64,000 nucleotides of DNA from Cynocephalus volans (Eukaryota > Chordata > Mammalia > Dermoptera > Cynocephalidae): NCBI RefSeq assembly GCF_027409185.1, contig NC_084463.1:161611869-161675868 (forward strand), written 5' to 3'. The notes beneath the pieces were generated by a model that saw only the letters and a program-made list of their open reading frames with translations, was not told the origin of the DNA and did no database searches. Position numbers and translations under genes: made by a program. Shown piece by piece: positions 1 through 11,347 of this stretch. Numbering within the stretch: the first letter of the stretch is position 1; each line of letters starts with the position of its first letter.

Positions 1-299
1 GCCTCCCCAGGACCCATATGAACATAGGTGCTGTGGGCAGAGGGGGGCTAATATGTGTGGGCATGTCAGATTGGTGCCCTCTGTTCTGGAAAGACAGCAG
101 GGGCAGGGGAGGGCAAGGGCCCCCCCATGCCCAAGCCCCCACTGTGTGCCAGGCACTGAGCTGGGCCCTTCCCAGGCCTGCTCTCATTCAGTCCTCACAG
201 TGACCCCAAGAAGCAAGTCCTCTGACCACCCCCTTGTGCAGCCAGGAAAGCTGAGGTCCGCAGAGAGCGGGTGTTGTGGGAGCTGGGCCTGGCCCTCAC
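1..299 (-). other. BRMS1 intron, with MIR-like repeat
   Basis: The sequence between the left edge and the BRMS1 exon at 300 is intronic; the donor GTGAG (reading minus) ends at 299. Positions about 135-260 resemble an old MIR: a 'gtgccaggcactgag' type core followed by 'cctcacagtgacc'. No further exon is recognised here. Confidence 0.5.
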
Positions 300-1282
300 C
301 GGAGCTGATGTCCAGGCTCTGGCGGTCCTCCTCCAGCCTCTGGATCCGCTCCTGCAGCTCCCCCTGCAGTGTGTCGTACAGCAGCAGCTTCTCGCTCTGG
401 AGGAGGCGGCAGCGGCTGAGCCGGGCAGAGCAGGGGCCACATCAGGCTTTGCCCGCCCCCGACAGGCACCCCGTCAGGCTCACCTCCAGGTGCTGTTTGG
501 CTCCCTGCAGCTCACATTCATACTTATTCCTGATCACATCCAGACAGAAGCCCTTGTAGATCCCTGCGGAAGGCGGGAGAAGGGGGACCTTGCTCGGCCA
601 GGGGCCCTGGTGCCCAAAAAGGAGGGCCAGGATGAGTGAGGAAGGGGACAGAGAGCCATGGTCCTGGAGGGGAACAGGGCACAGGAGAGCCCACAGACCT
701 GCCACCTGAATGCGGATCTTGAGGCTCCGCTGCAGCCCCCCAAGAGGCTCTGTGTATTCAGGGGCTCTCTCGGCCCCCACTTCCTCTAGCCGCAGCCGCA
801 GCTGACTCAGTCGTTCCCTGAACAACCTGGGAGAGAAAAAGCAGCCATGCAGCCATTTGCTCACCCGGGGCGCTCGGGCAAACACGTGCTGCGCGCCGGC
901 AGGGCGGCAGCCACCGCCCTGCCCAGCACCAGGCCCCTCCGCTGCCAGCTGCCCAGACCCCGCCCGAGGCACCCCCTGCTCACTTCTCTTTCAGCTCCGA
1001 GAACTGCTTCTCCAGGTCCAGCATCTCACTGACACACTCGCTGCGGCGCTGCTCGTAGTCCTCTTCATCCATCTCTGGGACAAGAGGCCAGTCAGGGCCA
1101 GCTCTGGGCAGGGGGCCATGCGGGCGCACGCGCGGGGCCTCACCTGAGCTGTCCTCCTCTGACTCGGTCTGGCTGCCGCTGCGATCCTCTTCACTCTCCT
1201 CCTCCTCCCCGTTCACCTCGGCGGCTGAGTCACCCTCTGCTTCCATCTCTTCTGTGTCTTTGCTTGGAGGCTGGACGGGCAT
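300..1282 (-). CDS. BRMS1: BRMS1, Sin3/HDAC corepressor subunit (3' end of gene off the window)
   Basis: BRMS1 is a nuclear subunit of Sin3A-HDAC corepressor complexes (Sds3-like family) and is known as a metastasis suppressor. Five coding exons are read on the minus strand: 1144-1282 (start ATG at 1282-1280), 984-1074, 699-826, 484-563 and 300-396. All have AG/GT borders and phases join without a break. They encode residues 1 to about 178 of a protein that is 246 residues long in human; the C-terminal part lies left of position 1. Residues 12-50 are a Glu/Ser-rich acidic stretch ([20 protein letters not shown]). After it come coiled-coil-type segments ([19 protein letters not shown], about 59-77, and the heptad-rich exon 300-396). 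The start fits an acceptor at 1290-1291 just upstream, giving a 7-base 5'UTR part in this exon; a non-coding first exon must lie in the CpG-rich segment at 3.8-4.25 kb. Identification rests on residue-level similarity recalled from the human protein. Confidence 0.95.
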
Positions 1283-1599
1283 CTGGCCTCTGGGAGAAGG
1301 TACGGAGCCATCATTCACCACGGCCCACGGCTCAGAGCAGGAGAGTGGCCAGGTGGAAAATCAAACCTGACCCCCGAGTGGGACCGTGGGGAGGCGACGG
1401 GCCTCACCACACCCTGAGCACGCACTGAGGGGTGAGGATGCATATGGCCATTTGCACCTCTCACAGAAACCTGGGAGCTGTGGAAACGCTCATGCCCTTG
1501 GACACCGTTGATGATTCCAGTCCTGGGAATACTGGCCAAGGCTATGATCCATAGACAGGAAAGGCCAAGGAGGGGCCCCTGCCTATGGAGTCCCACTGC

Positions 1600-1885
1600 C
1601 TATGGGACTGGGTCCAAACTCCTGACTGGGGCTTTCAAGGTCCTTCACAGACTGGACTTGAACTTCCGGTAGGTCCAGCTCCTTCGTCCCCCACCTAATG
1701 GCCACTTCTCACCCTGCCACCTCCCTCCCTCTGCCCACGCTGTTCCTTCTGCCTATGATGCCCCCGGCTTCTCTTCCTGACAACACTCTACATCCCTCTT
1801 GTCTTTTACTGTGCTCTAGGTCAAATCCCACCTCCTCCGTTTCCACTGGGACCTCAGGTCTTCTCCCTCTTGGCAGTCTCCTTCC
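1600..1885 (+). repeat. L2-like ancient LINE fragment
   Basis: The text resembles the L2 3' region: 'gggctttcaaggtccttcacagac', then a pyrimidine-rich stretch and 'ccctcttgtcttttactgtgctc'. Boundaries are approximate, and assignment is by recall of the family rather than alignment. Confidence 0.45.
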
Positions 1886-2182
1886 CATGAAGCTGTAGAT
1901 GTGCTCAGGTATTTTTGAGAAAAAGCAGAAACACAAAACCTCACCCATCCCACTGAGCTGCTCCGTTTTCCGCTTCACAGCTACACTCAAGGCCTTGTGC
2001 ACACCTGCTGGTCCTACTTTCACTCCCACTTGCTTGAGCTGTGCACCCATCACTCTCAGCTGAAACTCATCCTGCAGCATTAACAAACAACTTCCTTGTG
2101 GCTAATGCCAGTAGTTTTTCAGTGCTTTCTAAAATTTTTACAAAATTTTTTATCTCTAGTTAGTAACTATTTTTCTTTTTCT

Positions 2183-2270
2183 TTTTTGGTGGCTAGACAG
2201 TACAGGGATCAAACCTGGACCTTGGTGTTATCAGCATCACACTCTAACCAACTGAGCAGCCAGCCCCAGT
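2183..2270 (-). mobile_element. tRNA-Ile-derived SINE (CYN-like), older copy, reversed
   Basis: Read on the minus strand it contains the tRNA-like run GGTTAGAGTGTGATGCTGAT with 'aacaccaaggtcc' and the B-box-like 'ggtttgatccc'. The same unit recurs many times in this window. This copy is diverged and lacks obvious target-site duplications. Confidence 0.65.
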
Positions 2271-3779
2271 GCTTATTTTAATTGACTTCTCAGCAACACT
2301 GAACACTGTTAAGCATTTCTTCCTTTATTTACTCATCTAATATTTATTGAGCATCTAATATATGCTGGGTACCATCAGACACTATGGTAGGTGCTGGGGC
2401 ACAAATAGGACAGACAGTCTTTTACCTCAAGGAGCTTATAAGTTCCTGGGATAGAAGGGCAAAGAAACAGACTTACTACGGTGCAAGGAGAGTTAAGACT
2501 GGGAGCATATGGGAGAAGCATCTAACCAGGACATAGAGCTTGCTGCAGCAGTGAGGGCTTCCCAAGATGGATCAGATGGATGAGCTGAGCTAATTGAGAG
2601 AGGGAACATTCCAGGTAGAGTGAGTAGCGTGTGCAAAGACCCAGAAAAACGGGGAGGAGTTGGGGGCACATGGGTCTAAGCCTCAGCAAGAAGTGTGAGT
2701 TGCAGATTTGGTCATCCACATACAGCAAGTTATTTAGGCCATGGGAAAGGATGTGACCAGCAAGGCTGAATGTGTGGAGTGAGAAGAGGTTTGTGGTGGA
2801 ACCTCCAGGGTCACCAAAGGGGTAGACAAGGAGACCCCTCCAAAGGAGGAGGAAAAATCCAATGTCATAGAGAAAGAGAATCAGGAGTGGTGACAATGCC
2901 AAATACTGTCAAGGTCACCTAAGAGGAAGACTAAACAGTCCTGTCTCTCTGCCTACTGGGGGCTTATTTCACTGTGATGTTCTTCCAACTTCTCTGGCCT
3001 TCTGAAATCCTTTAGAATGGTATAGACACCACTCCCTTCAGGAAGCCTTCTTTGTTTACATCCCTCATTTGCCCATTCTCATGTCTGTCCCCTCAATCAG
3101 TCTGTGAGCCTTATCCGGGGAGAGGCTGCACACGTGACTTATTCACCTAGTGCAGTACTGGCTCACTTGATGACAGGAGGATTTGTAAATACAAATTAAA
3201 TAATGTTTTGCAAGGCAGAGATTAGTTTTTACTTCTCCATAGCCCAAGGTCCTTGTAGCATAGCACAGCAAACTTCGTTAACACCTACTCAGGTTGTGTA
3301 AAATGCCTGGCCTGGGGGAGAGTTTAGTCGCATCCCTCAATGACTTCACCAATGATTTGAATCTGCCCTGAAGACCTCGGTTCTCCAAACCAGCCTCATC
3401 TTTCTCATACTCAAGCCTCAGTTCCCAACATTTGCAATTCCTCTTCACTGTTAAGAATATTTACTTCCTAAGACGCAGCGAAAGTCCGCTCTTCCAGAAG
3501 ACTTTCTCTGCTCCAGCTGACTCCGATTCTGAGTGAGTTAAATTTAGTCGCAAGCTCTTCTTACCCCGGGTGCAAAAAAAGGATAACTATTCCTGCTTTG
3601 AGTGCTGTAAAGACTGCAAGGGGTAAGGGATGGAAAAGCACACTGTAAAGCGCCGTACACATGCCTTTTATCTTTCCAGACTAAGCTCCTGGAGGGCAGG
3701 CCCCCAGGGAAAGCAGCCCCTACTCCACTCTTGCAGGAGCCAACCCAACCTCTCCGCGAGCCTCCCGCCCCGTTCCACC

Positions 3780-4260
3780 CCTAGATGTGCCTGCACGAGC
3801 CCGAAGATCGCGGTCCCGCACGCGTCAGGCCGGTGAAGTCTCGGAGGAGGAGACTGTTCCGGCTGCGACCTACTAAGCGTAGAGGCCGAACCAGGCGCCG
3901 GGCATGGCGATACGCACCGCGGGGAGTGGGGCCTCCGGCCGCACGTCCGAGACTGCCTGCGAGGTACCAAAGGCTGCGGGTACTGGCCGCGGCCGCCGGG
4001 CTCCCGGAAGCGCCGCGGAGGGCCTCTCCTCCGGGGGGCGGGGCTTGCCGGCGCTTCCGTGTGCGTCATCAGGAGGCGCCCATCAGAGGAGCTCACAATT
4101 GGACCTCTTGGCTCCAGGCACGCTGGGATACTGCGGGCCGGTCTCCATAGCAACGGCCGACATTCGCCCAGGCCTCCCGCATGCAGGGAAGGGCCTTGCG
4201 GTTTCCTTGCTTTGCAGCTGGCGCCCCTCGGTCCGCGGCCACCTCCCCCCGGCGTGCGAG
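3780..4260 (-). promoter_or_regulatory. CpG-rich BRMS1 promoter and probable non-coding exon 1
   Basis: This segment is rich in CpG, lacks a TATA box, and lies between the B4GAT1 poly(A) signal (4324-4329) and the BRMS1 coding exons. Visible motifs include a GC box (4035-4044), an ETS-type core 'cttccg' (4054-4059), a half-CRE 'cgtca' (4064-4068), and an RFX X-box at 4141-4154. In human the BRMS1 promoter also sits within a few hundred bases of the B4GAT1 3' end. The exact exon-1 donor cannot be chosen from sequence alone. The open frames of 120-220 codons across this stretch are explained by GC content. Confidence 0.65.
4141..4154 (+). promoter_or_regulatory. RFX-type X-box
   Basis: The 14-mer gtctccatagcaac fits the imperfect palindrome bound by RFX factors (GTnnCCATaGCAAC form). 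It lies in the BRMS1 promoter, upstream of the likely start site and just past the B4GAT1 cleavage region. Confidence 0.5.
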
Positions 4261-4323
4261 GAGAGAACCCGGCCCCCCCCAGCTCAGGAGAGTAACGGAG
4301 CCAGCTGTGGGTGTGAACACTCA

Positions 4324-4329
4324 TTTATT
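4324..4329 (-). terminator. B4GAT1 polyadenylation signal
   Basis: The plus strand reads tttatt, which is AATAAA on the minus strand, about 650 bases downstream of the B4GAT1 stop. Cleavage would fall near 4300-4315, directly before the BRMS1 promoter. Confidence 0.7.
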
Positions 4330-4981
4330 TACACATTGTCGTCGGTAGGCAAATGCCCAGCCTGCTGGAGGGTACAGATCTCAGACTGTCATCTACAGAG
4401 CCTGCAGACCCCTCCCCCCTCCAGAGCCCCGAGGGCGGAGGACGGGGAGAACCTGGAAGTTTAGGCTTCTGTCCAAGAGCTGAGAGCTAAATTCTATGCC
4501 TTCATCTGATTTCTTTCCAAAAAGCCCATTTCATTAAGTACAGACTCCTCAGCTCTGTCCCATTCATACCTTTTGCTCTGCTACTATCCACCCATCCAAG
4601 ATTGTTAATGATAACAATAACAACAATAATAATACTGTAATAATATTAATAATACTTCACATTTGTACGAAGCTTACAGAATGTTTTCACATACAGCATC
4701 TCATCTGAGCCTCCCAACAGTTCTGTGAGGGAGGTATTGTCACCTCCCTTTTTACAAACGGGGTAACCGAGGCTCAGAGAGGTAACGGGATTTGTTCAAG
4801 GCCACACAGCTAGTTAGTGGTAAAGCTAGGACTTAATCCCAGCACCCCATATTCAAGTCCAGTGTTCCAACACCACAGCTACCTCTGTAAAGTGGAGTGA
4901 CATTTCTTACCCCAGTCAGGCCTGAGGGGCGGCCTGAGGAGCCAGGAGACTGAGACTTCTCAGACTAGGGGAGGGAAGGGC
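4330..4981 (-). other. B4GAT1 3' untranslated region with embedded MIR
   Basis: The segment runs from the B4GAT1 stop to its poly(A) signal. It includes an A/T-rich simple stretch (about 4605-4660, aataataat type) and a MIR-type SINE (about 4665-4870) containing 'gaggctcagagaggtaac' and 'ggccacacagctagttagtgg'. No open frame of interest is present. Confidence 0.65.
4665..4870 (+). repeat. MIR element
   Basis: The MIR core is recognisable: 'catctcatctgagcctccca', 'gaggctcagagaggtaacgg' and 'aaggccacacagctagttag'. It lies inside the B4GAT1 3'UTR. Confidence 0.75.
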
Positions 4982-6800
<1,819 letters not shown>

Positions 6801-6890
6801 TTCTCACTCCCCGGAGCCCGACGAGGTCAGCGTTGGGAGGTGGTGGAGAGATGGGAGATAAGAAGACGTGGAAAGAGGCGTCGGACGTGG

Positions 6891-6972
6891 GACGAGGTGG
6901 CCGAGTGGTTAAGGCGATGGACTGCTAATCCATTGTGCTTTGCACGCGTGGGTTCGAATCCCATCCTCGTCG
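6891..6972 (+). tRNA. tRNA-Ser, anticodon GCT
   Basis: An 82-base class II tRNA gene. The acceptor stem GACGAGG (6891-6897) pairs with CCTCGTC (6965-6971), with discriminator G at 6972. The A box is TGGCCGAGTGG, the anticodon loop CTGCTAA places GCT in position, there is a long variable arm (TTGTGCTTTGCACG), and the B box is GGTTCGAATCC. No intron is present. A T-run at 6978-6981 can act as the RNA polymerase III terminator. The gene is divergent to B4GAT1, 415 bases upstream of its ATG. A tRNA-Ser(GCT) gene lies at the same place in human, as I recall, so this is a conserved functional locus and not a SINE. Confidence 0.95.
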
Positions 6973-6977
6973 GCCCG

Positions 6978-6981
6978 TTTT
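6978..6981 (+). terminator. Pol III terminator of tRNA-Ser
   Basis: A TTTT run starts 5 bases after the discriminator base. Four T residues are the minimum generally effective for mammalian RNA polymerase III. Confidence 0.6.
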
Positions 6982-7504
6982 ACAGGGAGGAAGACGTGTT
7001 CATTTTCCGCATCCTTCCTGTCTGGAGCATCAGGTTGAAGACTGAAGTGGGGGTGCAAGTTGAATTCCTGCCCAAGTTGGGGCTCGCTCCCTTCTGTGTC
7101 CACCGTGCATCTTATGCCTGTTCCTGCTCCAGGTATCTGGGCTTTCTGGGCAGAACCCACGTTGTAGTTTTCTTTCTCCTTAGAAAAGGGCCCCGGGGTC
7201 GGAGGTACCTCGAAGACAGAGGGCCAATATGTTGTGTGCAGGAATTAGAGGAGGCCCCACTGGAGGCGTCGCGCTCCCCATCTGAAGTAGTGGAACTTGG
7301 TGGTGGGAAGGTGGTGATGGTGCTCGGTCACTTAAATTGTGGCTCTGTTCAGCCTCCTGATTCTCCCCAACACCCAGCTCTTCTCCCAAGGTGGAGACTT
7401 TGTATCCATATGTCCCCTCTGCAACACACACAAGTTCACTTAAGCAGAGGGCCTCGACCATTCCAACACCAGCCACCATACACAGAAGGCACTTAATAAG
7501 TGTT

Positions 7505-7878
7505 TGTGGATGTCCGTTTCTGTTGTTTATAACATAAATACCTGAAACTGGGTGATTTGTAAAGAAAACGAGATTTATTGCTTACAGCTTCAGAGGCTGG
7601 GAATTCCAAAGTCCAGGGAACACATCTGCTGAGGATCTCCTTTGGTGCTGTCTTCACAGCAATGCAGGGGTCTCACATGGCAGAAAATGGGAGAGCAGAG
7701 AGCAGAGAAACTCAGAATCAGGCTTCTGACCACCATTATTAATCCTACAATCTTATCACCTCTTCAAAGCCCCACCTTTCAATTACCATAATAGGATTTC
7801 CCACCCTCAGCAGTTCCAGTGGGAATTAAGCTTCTAATATATGAACTTTGGGGGATATAATTCAGTCAATCGAAATGC
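7505..7878 (-). mobile_element. ERVL-MaLR LTR (MST/MLT1 type), reversed
   Basis: The text is the complement of MaLR LTRs: 'aaactgggtgatttgtaaag', 'cttacagcttcagaggctggg', and near the far end 'ccaccctcagcagttccagtgggaattaagcttc'. At least four other copies in this window share the layout. No internal viral genes are attached. Confidence 0.7.
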
Positions 7879-7879
7879 T

Positions 7880-8706
7880 CGACCTTTCTGGCTGAGCCAG
7901 GGAGGCCACTATAGGGTAGGGTGCTGTGAATCTTGGGAAGGTGCATTGGCATAGACTGGGGAGGGCCTCCAATGCTGGGATAAGGTGTTTGCCCCACAAT
8001 TCCACAGGCAGTAGGGTGCCAGGGTTGTTGAGTTGTAGAGGGACCAGGAACCTTATGTTTTGCAGCCCATGCAATAACATTCATTTAGCATCTGCTCCCT
8101 GCCAGGGGCTGTGTTGGGCATGGGAGATGGGTCCTTGGAGGAGACACAGATACTGTCCTTGAAGGCTTTCACTGGTGACTTGGGGGGTGGAGTGGGGAGG
8201 GGAGAGGAGGAAGGCAGGTGCAGATCCCTTCAGAACAGACCTTGCAAACTGGAGGCTTGAAAGCCAGATTTGGTGCCATGTGGGTGGTTTCCTGACCTTC
8301 GCAGTGTTTAAAAATAACTATTTGAATCATATTAATAGTTAACTTTGGTGATTCAGGAGATTTCACGTAAAATTCACATTTCTAACTTCTGTTTTAAGTT
8401 CTGGAAGATCTGGCAATGCTAGGCCTGCATTCCCACAGGGTAACAATTGGCCAGAGCACCAGAGTGGCTTCCCCTTTGCAAACAGTCTTCTCTTCGCCAA
8501 AATCTCAACCGTGCCCTTTTCCCATCCACCCCCAGCCCTTTGAGCATTTGAGTTTCATCTGCAGTGCTCACACAATACTCATCTACTACCTCCGTTGATA
8601 AGATTCGCCTGGTCATCTGCGCACAATTCCCCCTCCCCCACTTCAATGCGAGGCACATAGCAGGCATCAATACATGTTTGTTGAGTGAACATATAAGATG
8701 CTTATG
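7880..8706. other. Intergenic, no gene recognised
   Basis: Unique-looking sequence between a MaLR LTR and a SINE. Positions 8640-8690 ('gcacatagcaggcatcaatacatg' followed by 'tttgttgagtga') resemble the 3' end of an L2. Open frames are under 85 codons and show no recognisable protein. Confidence 0.4.
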
Positions 8707-8850
8707 GGGCCGACCCCGTGGCTCGCTCGGGAGAGTGTGGCGCTGGGAGCGCAGCAGCGCTCCCGCCGCGGGTTCAGATCCTATATAGGGATGGCCGGTT
8801 CGCTCACTGGCTGAGCGCGGTCACAAAAAAGGACAAAAAAATAATAATAA
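8707..8850 (+). mobile_element. tRNA-derived SINE (CYN-like, GC-hairpin subfamily), young
   Basis: Body GGGCCGACCCCGTGGCTCGC..., with A box, a palindromic segment gggagcgcagcagcgctccc (8745-8764), a B-box-like ggttcagatcc, then 'ctatatagggatggccgg' and an A-rich tail. Direct repeats taagatgcttatg flank it (8694-8706 and 8851-8863), showing a recent, complete insertion. Confidence 0.85.
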
Positions 8851-9145
8851 TAAGATGCTTATGAAGTGTCCTCAGGGCCATTAGTCTAAGGGGAGACTTC
8901 AAGGTGGTGACTGGGCCTTGGTGAGATGTCACGATCAAAGAAAGTCACATAGAAGGTCCAGAAGGTGGCCAAAAGCATGCTACTGTGGGCAGAGACACCT
9001 GGCTCAGGAGAAGGACTGGCTGTGACAGAGGGGGCATGGGAGATTCAAAGATCAGTGTTAATAATCATTATTAAGAGATCTGCTGGTGCCCTTACTACTG
9101 GCTGAATGGCAGGGAACCATGCCCTCTGGCAGTCCACAGGGAGAC

Positions 9146-9455
9146 GTGTATTAGCCAGAGGTCGAGAGAGGTCGAGAGAGAGAGAGAGGTCGAGAGAGAG
9201 AGGTCGAGAGAGAGAGAGGTCGAGAGAGAGAGAGGTCGAGAGAGAGAGAGAGAGAGAGATATTGAACTGGCTCATGTCACTGCAGGGGCTGGCAAGTCCA
9301 AATTCTGCAGGGCAGGCTGGAGACCCCGGGACGAGTTGATGTTGCAGCTCAAGTCTGAAGTCTGAAGGCAGAATTTTCTCTTCCTCTCAGTCTTTTTCCC
9401 TTAAGGCCTCAACGGCCTGGATGAGGCCCACCCACGTTATAGAAGGTGTGATATT
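9146..9455 (+). repeat. Interspersed repeat (LTR-like), left part, with expanded GA array
   Basis: The sequence starts 'gtattagccag' and continues after the GA array with 'gaactggctcatgtcac', 'ggctggcaagtccaaattctgc' and 'ggatgaggcccacccacgtta'. Its continuation, 'caaagtccactgacttgaatg' to 'gacacataaaattaaccatc', appears at 10378-10530. One repeat copy is therefore split by about 0.9 kb. I do not assign a family name. Confidence 0.5.
9157..9259 (+). repeat. (GA)n / GGTCGAGAGAGA minisatellite
   Basis: About six repeats of GGTCGAGAGAGAGA-type units end in a pure (GA)n run. The array lies where the surrounding repeat family normally has a short AGAGAG stretch. Confidence 0.9.
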
Positions 9456-10377
9456 ATGATATAATAAATATATATTTCATCTCTGCTCCCAGTTCCTGAC
9501 ACAGAGCTCTTAAATCTCTTGGAATATCTTGGGTGATGGGAGCATCTGTTGTTCGAATGAGACAAGTCTTTGTGGGCTACTGGACAGCCTTGGGATGGGG
9601 ACTGGTTGCCAAGGGAACCAACCATGCGATTAGAGTCTCCTTTTGGGTTTTTATGGAGGCTTCTTATAAGTAAACGTGCTTGGTTACATCATTGGCCATT
9701 GGTGATCAACTCAACACTCAGCCCCTCTCCTCTTCCCAGAAAATTCCAACCCTCTGATCAGTTACGATGTGTCAGAAAACACACACAATTATAATGTGTC
9801 AATTAAGTAAATAAATCAAACAACAAACAAAAACTCAGAAGAACTGGGTTCGGAGAACTTGCAGATAGCTGCACATGTAGAGGTTCCTGGAGGGTGGTGC
9901 ACTTGGAGAGGGCATGGAAGCTCCGCGCCCACTCCCCGTACCTTGCCCTGTGCGTCTCCATCCGGTTGTTCATCTGTGTCCTTTGTAACGTACTTTATAA
10001 TGAATGGGTTAATGTAAGTAAAGTGTTTCTCTGAATTCTGGGAGCTGCTCTAGCAAGTTAATGGAACTGAGGAGAGGGTCATGGGAACCCCGATTTACAG
10101 CTGATGAGTCAGAAGTACAGGTGACAACGTACTACTATACTTGTGATTGGCATCTGAAGTGGGGGCAGGCTTATGGGACTGAGCTCTCAACCCATGGGAT
10201 CTGACGCTATCTCCAAGTAGATAGTATCAGAATTGAATTATACGACACTAGTTGGTGTCTACTGGAGAATTGCATGGTTGGTGTGTGGGGGGAAATGTCC
10301 ACACATTTTGGTGACCAGAGATGAAGTGTATTGAGTGCGAGGATAGAGAGAAAAGGTGATTTGTTTTTTCCTTCAAA
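9456..10377. other. Insertion splitting an older repeat; LTR-like, family not assigned
   Basis: The segment separates the two halves of one interspersed repeat. The stretch 9840-10375 has LTR-like character ('ctttataatgaatgggttaatg', 'ggcatctgaagtgggggcag', 'gttggtgtctactggagaattg') and resembles old retroviral-type LTR text I cannot name. No gene is recognised in it. Confidence 0.35.
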
Positions 10378-10530
10378 GAAGGAAGTCTGTTTTATTCAAA
10401 GTCCACTGACTTGAATGTTAATTTCACCTAAAAAAATATCTTCATAGTGACATCTAGACTGGTGTTTGACCAAATCTCTGGGTACCATGGCCTAGCCAAG
10501 TTGACACATAAAATTAACCATCACAAGACT
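10378..10530 (+). repeat. Interspersed repeat (LTR-like), right part
   Basis: Contains 'caaagtccactgacttgaatg', 'ctagactggtgtttgaccaa' and 'gtaccatggcctagccaag', the continuation of the element beginning at 9146. Confidence 0.5.
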
Positions 10531-10849
10531 CTACTGCTCTCTGACTCAGGGCACTGGATTCCTCCTGGTTCCCTCCACACAGCTCCAGCCAGACCCCAGA
10601 CTCACTGGCCCTACAGATCCGACCCACAGCCCCCTTTCCAGGCTGGTTTCTGCTGTCTGTACCCACCACCACCCCACCCCTCAAGAACTGAATCAGTGCA
10701 GTCCCAGACTGGGCCACTCACAAATGGGTATCTCCACAGCTTTTTGTCCCAAGTAAGATGAAGGCTTGATTAAGGCCTAGAGACAGTCAATCAGACCCTT
10801 TATTTGTCCCAAGGTGAAGGCTAATGGCTATAGTTTCTTTCTTTCTTTC

Positions 10850-10936
10850 TTTGCAGCTGGCCTGTACAGGGATCCGAATCTTTGACCTTGGTGCTACAAG
10901 GTGGCATTCTAATCAATTGAACTAACTGGCCAGCCT
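10850..10936 (-). mobile_element. tRNA-Ile-derived SINE, older copy, reversed
   Basis: The complement carries the SINE unit ending in 'aggtcaaagattcggatccc'. It is preceded on the plus strand by a (TTTC)n run (10838-10853), which is its reversed tail. Confidence 0.6.
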
Positions 10937-11293
10937 ATTTTCTTGAGGTCCTATTATATGTCAGCCCAGGCTAAGAACTTTTGCCCACCCTGAGTTCTCC
11001 CAACAGCCCCTCAAGGGAGGTCTGTCTGTCCCCTCATGTCCTTCTCCCTCCTGCCAGAATTGTTCTCACCCTCCCCAGCCTTCCCACGCCTCCAACCTGG
11101 AAGGAATCCCTTGCTTACACCTGCTGGAAGGACTGAATTATTGTCTGAACCAGACAAGTCAATGCTTGGCTATTTGTCTGCTTACCCATATGGCACCCTG
11201 ATGTGTCTGGAGCTACTTTTCTCAGGAAGCAGGACAGGCAGAGTGTAGCTCTGAAGTTGGAATTCCAACTCTGCTGTGTGGTCTTGAGCAAGG

Positions 11294-11296
<3 letters not shown>

Positions 11297-11345
<49 letters not shown>
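11297..11345 (+). repeat. (GT)24 microsatellite
   Basis: An uninterrupted GT run of 49 bases directly abuts the 3' end of a reversed L1. Confidence 0.95.

Positions 11346-11347
<2 letters not shown>

Larger units (their letters stand above)
1290..3780 (-). other. BRMS1 first intron, made mostly of old repeats
   Basis: This is the presumed intron between the first coding exon (acceptor at 1290-1291) and the non-coding exon in the CpG-rich region near 4 kb. It holds an L2-like segment (about 1610-1880), a reversed tRNA-derived SINE (2183-2270) and an older repeat (about 2330-2860, with 'atttattgagcatctaatatatgctgggtacc'-like text shared by ancient mammalian elements). Open frames here on either strand are short and show no gene-like protein. 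Confidence 0.5.

Noticed and set aside
1144-1321. An earlier ATG (MVNDGSVPSPRGQ) for BRMS1
   Set aside because: The extra codons lie upstream of a good acceptor (1290-1291), and the human protein starts at [10 protein letters not shown], as does the chosen start.
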